Shown here: one piece after another, positions 9,401-15,540 of the stretch
Layout of the letters: each line of letters opens with the position of its first letter
How positions within the stretch are numbered: position 1 is the stretch's first letter
Source: DASPKW01 sp038244055
GTDB lineage: Bacteria > Planctomycetota > Phycisphaerae > Tepidisphaerales > Tepidisphaeraceae
Direction: 5' to 3'
Assembly (NCBI GenBank): GCA_038244055.1
Contig: JBBRTW010000085.1
Span: 1 to 19,420 of the forward strand
DNA length: 19,420 nt
Program-made: the position numbers and the translations under genes
The notes under the pieces: generated by a model
The model's input: only the letters and a program-made list of their open reading frames with translations
The model's database searches: none
Told to the model about the DNA's origin: nothing

Positions 9401-10409
9401 TCTTCTCGATGATGCCCGAAGCGCTGACCGAATTCCCCGAAACATCCAGCGCATCGGCTGAGCCCACCGTATTGCCGCGATCGTCGGCGCTGTATCCAAA
9501 CGGATTGGCGGCGATCACCGCCATGTCATCCTGATAGACGTTGTAGCCGTTGGCCGACTGCCCGTTCGACCACTTGCCGCGCGATGCGTAGTAGCTCACG
9601 CCCATGATCGGCGCATTGAGCGAATCCCCCTGGCGATACTCGGCTGTTTTGCTCGTCCCCGAATACTGGCTCTGATGATAGAGCCCCATCGCGTGGCCGG
9701 TTTCATGCTCGGCCGCGTCGGCGGTGTATTTCGGCGCGCCGTTGCCGAGGTTATTCGGGAAAACCCACACCACATTCGGCGCGGAATTGACGAACGCCCC
9801 GATATACGCCACGCCGCCCGCCTGCTGGCCCAGCCATGCGCCCGCGCCGCCGAACACCACTTTCACGCTCTGCCCATTGACGATCGATCCCGGGTCGACG
9901 GTAGTCACGTTGATGTCGAAAGGCGAATACGCATCCGACATCCGCGCCCAGATCTGCTGGATGTTGGCCAGTTCCGCGCTGCTGAAGGAGGTGATATCCC
10001 CATCGGTATCGTAGGCCGGCGTGGTCGTTACGCTGTAGGATCCCCACGACTGGGCAACATCGCCATTGAAATCCAGGTAGACCGTGGCCGCAGCCCCCGG
10101 CTTGGAATTCAGCACGGGCACGGCCGACAGCGGCGAACCCGGCACCGCCCCCAGCGCCGGTCCGTGCGGCCCCATGTCTTGAAAGATGACCGGATCGCCC
10201 GCGAAAGCGCTCAGTTGATAGAGCGCCGGCGTGCCCGGCCCGAGGTCGGTTCCCGTGAAGCAGAGCATCGTCCGCGATTCCAGGGCATCGATCATCATTG
10301 GGGGTGGCACTGGCAAGGTGTGAGCCTGCCGGTGGCGGCATTGCCCGCGTTTGCCGCCCTTGCGCAAAGTGGAATTCCGCCGCGCTGCCTTCTTCCCGGT
10401 CCGTCGCAT
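6444..10409 (-). CDS. Predicted secreted metzincin-type metalloprotease with PPC-like domain and ten FN3 repeats
   Basis: With the start chosen at 10409 the product has 1321 residues. A basic N-terminus is followed by LESRTML (residues 43-49), resembling the LEPR-XLL motif of exported planctomycete proteins. A catalytic domain (about 65-300) contains HETGHAMGLYH at 235-245, a perfect HExxHxxGxxH zinc motif, and a likely Met-turn in PIMGVSYY (Met269). A PPC-like beta domain follows at about 306-422. Ten fibronectin type III repeats of about 89 residues then run from about 430 to the end, with the recurring core GY-x-IERS and YYYRV/YIYRI. No C-terminal anchor is seen. The open frame extends 54 residues further upstream, but the ATG at 10409 has AGAGGCGG nearby and leaves the motif close to the N-terminus. 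A surface or extracellular protease or adhesin is inferred. The protease assignment rests on the motif alone. Confidence 0.85.
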   Translation of the reverse strand: MRRTGKKAARRNSTLRKGGKRGQCRHRQAHTLPVPPPMMIDALESRTMLCFTGTDLGPGTPALYQLSAFAGDPVIFQDMGPHGPALGAVPGSPLSAVPVLNSKPGAAATVYLDFNGDVAQSWGSYSVTTTPAYDTDGDITSFSSAELANIQQIWARMSDAYSPFDINVTTVDPGSIVNGQSVKVVFGGAGAWLGQQAGGVAYIGAFVNSAPNVVWVFPNNLGNGAPKYTADAAEHETGHAMGLYHQSQYSGTSKTAEYRQGDSLNAPIMGVSYYASRGKWSNGQSANGYNVYQDDMAVIAANPFGYSADDRGNTVGSADALDVSGNSVSASGIIEKTTDVDAFSFVTQAGPVSFTVSPAQYGGMLDATLKLEDLNGTVLVSADTSSLGETISTTLSSGSYRLLVGSHGVYGDVGQYTVSGTIVSDANSVAAPTNLTATAISGAVSLAWYDNAWNETGYVVERSDDGGTSWNSIGTPDADATAYVDSTASVGSTYKYRVHATGDSQDSANSNFATISVTPATPGGLAATSISASSIGLSWSDVSGESGYVIERSINNSTWSQVATPSADATSWSDTGLTAATKYYYRIKSASSAGNSATATAVNATTRPIAPTLTLAVASNAQITLTWMNVLGESGYRIERSQDGSSWATVSSAAANATTYANSGLTANTLYYYRVFATSAAGDSTAGSASGTTLLAAPSGLSASASGATIVDLEWNDSSDETGYRIEKTTDAKTWTLVTNTAADLTEYEIAGLVGGTTYTYRLRALNAGGASAPGASASVTTVPLTPTLTATAYSNTQINLSWTNVAGESAYMVERSADGSTDWSTIATPAGNVVTYSNTGLSANTVYYYRVTARNASGDSAASAIVSKRTLVTAPSGLTAAAASTTQVDLAWSDASGESGYAIDRSLNGSVWSSRATPGAGETSWSDTGLTAGTLYIYRIKANNPSGSSAPSANASATTITASTTLTVSAVSTTQVKLTWANITGETGYKIERSADGSSGWALIVTAAMNATTYTDSGLSANTVYYYRVTPTNASGDAAASEVKSTRTLLAAPTGFSATAVRTNEVDLAWTDLSGETGYVVERSLNGTAWSQVAVADPDAESYHNTGLVAGTAYIYRIRAANSGGNSAASATSTATTIPSAAAVTAAGVSATQINLAWTNVAGETGYRVEQSADGSSWTTIATRAVNVAALSVTGLSAGTLYYFRITPFNAAGNATGTTISKRTVLSAPTGFAATALSMTSIRLNWTDAGGDTGYKIERFNGRTWDLIATTAADATTYTNTGLTANKAYTYRIKAMNAAGDSAVSANTTATTPATAKVVK

Positions 10410-10436
10410 GGTTCCGCCTCTCCGATGATTCGGCAA

Positions 10437-10483
10437 ATGCCGGCCGAATGCGATCGCTTTAGAAAATCGCGCGCAGCCGGCAT
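10437..10483 (-). promoter_or_regulatory. Two-step hairpin in the FN3 gene leader
   Basis: ATGCCGGC and its exact inverse GCCGGCAT lie at 10437-10444 and 10476-10483. Inside that stem a second pair, GCGAT/ATCGC, can close an inner loop. The structure would form in the FN3 mRNA leader, ending about 28 nt before the chosen ATG. It could affect translation or mRNA stability, or act as a protein-binding operator in DNA. No known riboswitch was recognised. Confidence 0.35.
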
Positions 10484-10800
10484 AAACCTCGCAGGCGGAA
10501 AGTCTCCGCCCTCCATCATCACCATCGGATTCATCATTGAATGACTGAGGTGCCGCGCAGAAGTCCCACACCGTTTATTTCGCCCGCGCCTTCCCTGACG
10601 CCTGTGCCGCGCCCACCCCTCATCCCAGTGCAGGCAGCTTATACTTTGAATTTTATCGGAACCGGAGCCCGGCCATGCCGCCTGTAACGATCCGGCAAAT
10701 CCTTCCGGATAAATCAATCCTGCGGAATACGCGGCATTTTCCCGCCCAGCGGCCTGTCCGGGGCGCCTGTCCAGGGTGCCGGGTCGCCTATCCTGTGTGC

Positions 10801-10867
10801 CATGCCCTGACGAGCCGCCAATAAATTCCGGCTTCGAAATACCGCGTCATCGGCTCGTCTGGGCATG
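10801..10867. repeat. 17-bp inverted repeat downstream of the MFS gene
   Basis: CATGCCCTGACGAGCCG at 10801-10817 is the reverse complement of 10851-10867 except at one position, with a 33-bp spacer. The right arm overlaps a perfect GGGCATGCCC palindrome (10861-10870), so CATGCCCTGAC also recurs as a direct repeat at 10864-10874. A T6 run lies at 10882-10887, beyond the right arm. It could be a transcription end structure for the leftward MFS gene or a small REP-like element. The long loop makes a classical intrinsic terminator unlikely. Confidence 0.55.
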
Positions 10868-10892
10868 CCCTGACCGCGCACTTTTTTATGCC

Positions 10893-12530
10893 TTACACCA
10901 CTACCGCATCCGCCGGCTCCAGCGCCCCCCCGACCCTCGGCTCGGGCAGGAAGAAACTCAAAATCAACCCGATCAAATAGACCGAGAACCCCACTGCGGC
11001 CGCCGTATATGCCACCCAATGCGCTGAGACCACATCCTGCGCCGCCATGTCCGCGATCTTCGGCGTAAAACCTGCGGCGATTTTCACCGTCACCCAAGCG
11101 AAGCAGGTCCCGATCATTCGCCCGCCAATATTTGCGGCGAATGACTCTCCCGTCCCGCGCAGGTGCAGCGGATACACGCGCGGCAGGTAGTTGCCCCAGA
11201 ATGAAAACTGCGCCACCGTCAGCAGCCCCGCGAAAAACATGCCGGTTTTCAATTCCATCATCCCCGTCACGGCCGCCCATCCGAAAACAACCGGCATTAC
11301 AATCAAACCTGGAATCTGAAACACGCGGATTAACTTCCGCCGCGAAACAATGAACATGGCCAGGATCGCCAGTAAGATTCTCCCCGCCAGTCCACCCGCC
11401 TCCTGCACCTTCGTCGCTGTCGAGGCCTCCTTCTGGTAGATCGGTCCCGAAGCCACCTTGAATGGCGGCGGCCCGGCCGGCTTTGTCGAGGTCGCGGGTC
11501 CCGCCTTCTTCGTTGGATCGCCCGCCGCCGGCGCCAACATCGGGGCCACAGCCTGCGTGGCCGCATCGATTAGCCGCGCAGGCGATGTCGATGCGCTTGC
11601 CGCCGTCGTCGCGCCCGCCCTCGTTGTAGCGGCCGTCGTCAATGCCTTCCCCGCCTTCATCTTCGCGACTTCATCTGTCACCTGCGCCTGAACCTCCGGC
11701 AGCCCGGGTACGATCTGGGGCATCAACTGAATCGCGCCAAACGCCGCCGCGTAGCTGCACGTGAACATGAGCGTTGTCACGATGGTCGTGCGGCGAAGTT
11801 GCGGGCTGAAGAGCTCCGAAATGCTCGGCCGTTTCAGCGTTCCGGCCGCCTTTTTTTCCTTCCAGGCCGGTGATTCGGGCAGGAATGGCCGGATCAGGAT
11901 CAGCGGGATCGCCGGGATCAACCCCGACATCAAAGTCAGCCGCCATGCCGACGAATGGCCGAAAATTGCCGGCAATGTGCCCGCCCTTTCCCAATCCACC
12001 AGTAGGCCATTGACGATCGCGATCGCGAACCCGCCCAGAGAACTAAACGCCTGGGTCCACCCCAACACCCGTTCGCGCTGCTTGTGATTGGGGAACAATT
12101 CCGCAAGCCACGCCACCGCCGCCACGAATTCAACGCACACGCCGATGAAGGTCGTGCAGCGAAAAAACAGCAGCATCGGCAGGCTCGTCGCGAACCCGGC
12201 GAAAAACGCGCTGCATGCATATAGCAGAATCGACCATGTCAGCACGCGCCGCCGCCCCAGCCGATCCGTCAGATATCCCCCCAGCAATCCGAAAATTCCC
12301 CCGGCCACCGCGGGCAGGTAGAACATCAACCCAAACCAATCCGCGAATTCGGCCGACCCCGGACGAATGTTTCCCAGTTCCTGAAGCGCGGACCGAGCCA
12401 CCAGCGGAAGCATCAGCAGTTCGTAGATATCGAATAAAAATCCAATCGCCGCGATCGCACAGATCAACCACTGCACCCCCGTCAACTTCGGCGCGGGCGC
12501 TTCCAATGACGGACTCAACGCATCTGCCAT
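10893..12530 (-). CDS. MFS transporter with a low-complexity insertion
   Basis: The 545-residue product is a major facilitator superfamily permease, probably proton-coupled and related to the sugar-porter or metabolite:H+ symporter branches. Visible marks are DIYELLMLPL in TM1 (residues 34-43), motif A GGYLTDRLGRRR (84-95), RERVLGW (152-158) and PESPAWKEK (218-226) in the central loop. TM7 is near 248-275. A stretch of about 105 residues rich in Ala, Thr and Pro (about 276-380) then interrupts the usual short TM7-TM8 loop before the remaining hydrophobic segments. The ATG at 12530 is preceded by AGGAG at 12537-12541, an excellent ribosome binding site, so an upstream in-frame start at 12596 was not used. 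The substrate cannot be told from sequence. Confidence 0.88.
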   Translation of the reverse strand: MADALSPSLEAPAPKLTGVQWLICAIAAIGFLFDIYELLMLPLVARSALQELGNIRPGSAEFADWFGLMFYLPAVAGGIFGLLGGYLTDRLGRRRVLTWSILLYACSAFFAGFATSLPMLLFFRCTTFIGVCVEFVAAVAWLAELFPNHKQRERVLGWTQAFSSLGGFAIAIVNGLLVDWERAGTLPAIFGHSSAWRLTLMSGLIPAIPLILIRPFLPESPAWKEKKAAGTLKRPSISELFSPQLRRTTIVTTLMFTCSYAAAFGAIQLMPQIVPGLPEVQAQVTDEVAKMKAGKALTTAATTRAGATTAASASTSPARLIDAATQAVAPMLAPAAGDPTKKAGPATSTKPAGPPPFKVASGPIYQKEASTATKVQEAGGLAGRILLAILAMFIVSRRKLIRVFQIPGLIVMPVVFGWAAVTGMMELKTGMFFAGLLTVAQFSFWGNYLPRVYPLHLRGTGESFAANIGGRMIGTCFAWVTVKIAAGFTPKIADMAAQDVVSAHWVAYTAAAVGFSVYLIGLILSFFLPEPRVGGALEPADAVVV

Positions 12531-12764
12531 GAATTCTCCTGATCGACTTCCATCCGCAAAAACACACCGGCGGTTTCGCGCCACCGGCATCACCATTACT
12601 CCCGCACGCCCCGGTCGTTGGATTTCCTCCAGTGTAGGCCAGCGCCGCGCCTAATCAATCCCCAAGTCCCCGCTCGATTTTCAATACGCCATCCACAATC
12701 CGCAATCCGCAATCTCCAATCAATCCTCCTTTCCTTCCCCTCCGATCTTCGCTACTCTCTTCCC
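12531..12764. repeat. Divergent intergenic region with a CCGCAAT heptamer array
   Basis: This 234-bp region separates the leftward MFS gene from the rightward small gene and must contain promoters for both. I cannot place them with confidence. At 12693-12727 lies a heptamer array (CCACAAT, CCGCAAT, CCGCAAT, CTCCAAT, CAATCCT), followed by a pyrimidine-rich tract up to the ATG at 12765. The open frame of the small gene continues upstream through this array. Its translation there is low-complexity repeat, which argues against a start before 12765. Confidence 0.75.
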
Positions 12765-13346
12765 ATGCCCACCCTCGACCTCATCCACAAGAGCGAAGAC
12801 GGTTCGACCAAGCCGATCAAGTTCACCTATTCCGGCGGCTCGCCCGATGATTCGGGGCCGCAGGGCGCTCTGCTCAAGATGATGATCGCCACGGTCACCG
12901 GCGATGTCGCCACCGCCGAACAATATCTGGATGAGAAATCAAAGGCCATGCCGCGCAGCGGTCCGCCCGCCGGCGATGTGGAGGTCAATCTCGGCACGCC
13001 CACCGTCGAAGGGCCCTTCACCATCATCCCCTCCGAATCCAAGGCCGACGGCCAGGCCATCAACCTCCCGTTCCACATGGTCCAGGAAAACGGCGCGTGG
13101 AAAGTCGACATGGCCACCAGCATCGAAAAAATGATGGGCGGCATGATGGAACTCATGCAGCAAGCCATGTCCGGCCTCGGCGAAGGCATGGCCAAAATCA
13201 TGGACGGAGTCGGCGAAGCCATGAACACCGCCTTTTCCGGAGAAGCCCCTTCCTCCACGTCCTCTCCCACCGGCAACGGCCACGATGACAGCGCCGACTC
13301 AGACAAACCGACCCTCCCCAAACGTCCCCTGAACCCTAAACCCTGA
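12765..13346 (+). CDS. Small unrecognised protein with Met-rich helix
   Basis: I do not recognise this 193-residue protein. Residues 1-118 look like one small alpha/beta domain. GDVATAEQYLDEKSK (46-60), a middle strand region (about 71-88) and PFHMVQENGAWKVDM (102-116) recall the NTF2-like/DUF4878-type pattern of a helix followed by strands ending in W-K-V-D, but this is only a resemblance. Residues 119-157 form a Gly/Met-rich amphipathic segment (MMGGMMELMQQAM, then GEGMAKIMDGVGEAM). The tail is Ser/Asp-rich and ends KRPLNPKP. No signal peptide or membrane helix is seen. The last residues and the TGA stop are encoded by the CCCTGAA/CCCTAAA repeat. The start at 12765 is chosen because upstream codons lie in a repeat; no Shine-Dalgarno site is visible. 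Confidence 0.7.
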   Translation: MPTLDLIHKSEDGSTKPIKFTYSGGSPDDSGPQGALLKMMIATVTGDVATAEQYLDEKSKAMPRSGPPAGDVEVNLGTPTVEGPFTIIPSESKADGQAINLPFHMVQENGAWKVDMATSIEKMMGGMMELMQQAMSGLGEGMAKIMDGVGEAMNTAFSGEAPSSTSSPTGNGHDDSADSDKPTLPKRPLNPKP

Positions 13347-13396
13347 ACCCTATTTCAATCCTCTACCCTCCACCCTCTATCCTCTCTCAACCCCCC
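13327..13396 (+). repeat. CCCTGAA/CCCTAAA and CCTCTAT heptamer arrays before recQ
   Basis: Four units (CCCTGAA, CCCTAAA, CCCTGAA, CCCTATT) occupy 13327-13354 and overlap the 3' end of the preceding gene. Four further units (CCTCTAC, CCTCCAC, CCTCTAT, CCTCTCT) occupy 13360-13387. CCTCTAT is a rotation of the CTATCCT unit in the fliP-fliQ spacer, so the two loci share a repeat family. The tract ends CAACCCCCC directly before the recQ ATG and contains no Shine-Dalgarno site. Confidence 0.9.
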
Positions 13397-15358
13397 ATGC
13401 CCGATCCCGGAGACGATCCCCTCCGCATTCATCTCCAGCAGATCTTCGGCCTCGAAGACTTCCGCCCCGGCCAGCGCGAGGTCATCGAGGACATCCTCGC
13501 CAATAAGGACGTCCTCTGCGTCATGCCCACCGGCGCGGGCAAATCTCTCTGCTACCAGCTCCCGGCTGCCATCAACCAAGGGCTGACCATCGTCGTCTCG
13601 CCACTGATTTCCCTCATGGAAGATCAGGTGCAGCAGCTCCGCGATGAAGGCATCCCGGCTGCCGTTTTGAACTCTTCGCTCTCGCCCGCCCTGCGCGCTC
13701 AGGTCATGAACGAGGTCTGCGAAGGCTACGCCGGGCTTCTCTACGTCGCCCCCGAGCGGTTCTTCGCCTCTGATTTCGCGGCGCTGGTTCCCAATCTCAA
13801 ATGCAAGCTGTTCGTCATTGATGAAGCCCACTGCATCAGCTCCTGGGGCCACGATTTCCGCCCCGAATACGCCCGCCTGGCCGATGTGCGCGAGGCCCTG
13901 AATTTCCCGCCGACGGTCGCCCTCACCGCCACCGCCACGGCAGAGGTCCGCCGCGATATCGTCGCCCAGCTCAATCTCGCCAAGCCCTCGGTCTACATCA
14001 CCGGCTTCGACCGCCCCAATCTCCGCTACGAAGCACGCAATCTCACTAAAGATGTCGAAAAGCTCGATCTCCTGGTCGATCTCCTTCGCCGCGATGTCGG
14101 CTCGGGCATCGTTTACTGCTCGACGCGCAAGGGCGTCGATGAAATCGCCGGTCTGCTCAGCCATTCCCTCCCCGGCCGCCCCGTTTTCGCCTATCACGCC
14201 GGCATGCCCAACGACAAGCGCAGCGAAAGCTACGAGCGCTTCATGCAGACGCCGCAATCCATCTGCGTCGCCACCAACGCCTTCGGCATGGGCATCAACA
14301 AGCCCGATATTCGCTTTGTCATCCACCACAATCTCCCCGGCACGCTCGAAGCCTACTACCAGGAGGCCGGCCGCGCCGGCCGCGATGGACGGCCTTCGCG
14401 CTGCGTCCTGCTCCATTCCTTCAAGGACCGAAAGCTCCAGGAATTTTTCATCGATCGCATCGGCCAATCCAAAGACGATGCTCTGGTCGATCCCGATCAC
14501 CCCGGCCAGGATGAGCAGACCATTGCCCTTCTCAAGAACCACGCCACCAAAAAACTCGACCTGATGCTCTCCTACGCCCGCACCTTCCGCTGCCGCCGCC
14601 AGATGATCCTCGACTATTTCGGCGATCCCTCCGAGGTCGTCGATTGCGCCTGCGATGCCTGCCGCGCCGGCTCGGGCAAATCCATCTCCGACCAGGCCGC
14701 CGACCTCTCGGTGGATATTTCCGAGGAGACCATCACCCTCGTTCGCAAGCTCCTCTCCGCCATCGCCCGCATGCGCGGCCAGTTCGGCGTCGCCACCGTT
14801 GCCGAAACGCTCGCCGGCTCGGAATCCGAGCGCATCCTTCGCTGGCGTCTGCAGGAACTTTCTGTCTACGGCCTGCTTCGCGTCTACCAGCCCAAGCAGA
14901 TCATCGCCATGCTCCATCGCCTGATGGAATCGGGATTGGCCCGCCAGCGCGATCCCGAAGGCGTGAAATTCCGCCCAGTGGTCGAGCTCACCGCCGCTGG
15001 CGTGGCGGTGATGAAAGGCCAGTCCGAACCGCCCGCCGTCCTGCACGATCTGATCCCCACGCGCCGCCCCGCCTCGGCCCATTCCTCGCGGCAGCGCGTC
15101 ACCAAGCTGATCGAAGAAGTCCCCGAATTCCTCGACAGGGATTCCTCGCACCGTTTCGAGAAACTCCGCCAGTGGCGCAGAAAGATCGCCTCCGAAAAAA
15201 ATCTTCCCCCCTACGTCATCTGCCACGATGCCACCTTAAAGCTCATCGCCATTAAATCCCCCAAAAACATCGCCGAGCTCTCCAAAGTCCGCGGCATGGG
15301 CCCCGCCAAAATTGCCCAGTACGGCGATGAAATACTCAAGGTCCTCCAGGCGGGCTGA
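13397..15358 (+). CDS. recQ: ATP-dependent DNA helicase RecQ
   Basis: RecQ is a 3'-5' superfamily 2 helicase that unwinds recombination and stalled-fork intermediates. The 653-residue product is close to the usual length and has every expected part. The Q-motif region FRPGQREVI (22-30) is followed by Walker A PTGAGKS (44-50, Lys49), DEAH at 142-145 and motif III TATAT (177-181). Motif V is NAFGMGINKPD (294-304) and motif VI is QEAGRAGRDG (322-331). The RecQ zinc site has cysteines 399, 417, 419 and 422. A winged-helix region follows, and then an HRDC domain from about 565 to the end (LPPYVICHDATL, LSKVRGMGPAKI). Its ATG directly follows a pyrimidine repeat with no Shine-Dalgarno site. It lies only 50 bp after the small upstream gene, so the two may be co-transcribed. 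Confidence 0.97.
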   Translation: MPDPGDDPLRIHLQQIFGLEDFRPGQREVIEDILANKDVLCVMPTGAGKSLCYQLPAAINQGLTIVVSPLISLMEDQVQQLRDEGIPAAVLNSSLSPALRAQVMNEVCEGYAGLLYVAPERFFASDFAALVPNLKCKLFVIDEAHCISSWGHDFRPEYARLADVREALNFPPTVALTATATAEVRRDIVAQLNLAKPSVYITGFDRPNLRYEARNLTKDVEKLDLLVDLLRRDVGSGIVYCSTRKGVDEIAGLLSHSLPGRPVFAYHAGMPNDKRSESYERFMQTPQSICVATNAFGMGINKPDIRFVIHHNLPGTLEAYYQEAGRAGRDGRPSRCVLLHSFKDRKLQEFFIDRIGQSKDDALVDPDHPGQDEQTIALLKNHATKKLDLMLSYARTFRCRRQMILDYFGDPSEVVDCACDACRAGSGKSISDQAADLSVDISEETITLVRKLLSAIARMRGQFGVATVAETLAGSESERILRWRLQELSVYGLLRVYQPKQIIAMLHRLMESGLARQRDPEGVKFRPVVELTAAGVAVMKGQSEPPAVLHDLIPTRRPASAHSSRQRVTKLIEEVPEFLDRDSSHRFEKLRQWRRKIASEKNLPPYVICHDATLKLIAIKSPKNIAELSKVRGMGPAKIAQYGDEILKVLQAG

Positions 15359-15416
15359 ACGGGATGGATCAAAGGGAGCAAGCGCCGCTGAGCTATTCGC
15401 AGAGCTCGTAGACCCT

Positions 15417-15540
15417 AAATGACCGTGCGCGATTGAGCGCTGTCGGCAGTCGACGGTATCCGGGACGGCGCTCTCGTCGCTGTCGCTCCCGACGCTCTTT
15501 CCCGGCTTGTCCAGCAGCTCGGAATTGCGCACAGTCATTT
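15417..15540. repeat. Small element with 18-bp terminal inverted repeats between convergent genes
   Basis: Bases 15417-15434 and 15523-15540 are inverted repeats matching at 16 of 18 positions (core AAATGACNGTGCGC). They enclose an 88-bp interior with further weak complementarity near the ends. The element fills the gap between recQ and the oppositely transcribed cytochrome/WD40 gene, and its right end overlaps that gene's TAA stop at 15539-15541. It could be a MITE-like insertion or a bidirectional terminator-like structure. No flanking target duplication was evident. The remaining 15359-15416 contains nothing recognisable. Confidence 0.6.

Larger units (their letters stand above)
10410..10892. 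other. Gene-free gap between the MFS gene and the FN3 protease gene
   Basis: This 483-bp stretch contains no frame I would call a gene. It holds the untranslated leader of the FN3 gene (reading leftward), including a hairpin at 10437-10483, and a 17-bp inverted repeat at 10801-10867 just beyond the MFS stop. Frames across it are short, Arg/Gly-rich and lack family features. I could not identify a promoter with confidence. Confidence 0.5.

Noticed and set aside
9675..10544. Plus-strand frame opposite the protease domain
   Set aside because: It is antisense to the HExxHxxGxxH region, is Arg/His-rich, and has no recognisable motif.
10295..10717. A 140-codon minus-strand frame before the FN3 gene
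   Set aside because: Different frame from the FN3 protein and overlapping its start. Basic low-complexity composition and no family resemblance.
12618..12764. N-terminal extension of the small Met-rich protein
   Set aside because: The extra 49 codons translate the CCGCAAT array and a pyrimidine tract. The ATG at 12765 is the first outside the repeat.
13327..13354. Telomere-like CCCTAAA repeat
   Set aside because: The unit resembles plant-type telomere repeat, but there are only four imperfect units inside a bacterial operon, and it fits the local family of 7-bp arrays.
13355..15226. A 623-codon open frame on the minus strand opposite recQ
   Set aside because: It lies entirely antisense to an unambiguous RecQ with all motifs. 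Its Gly/Ala/Asp-rich composition is the normal by-product of G+C-rich codon use.
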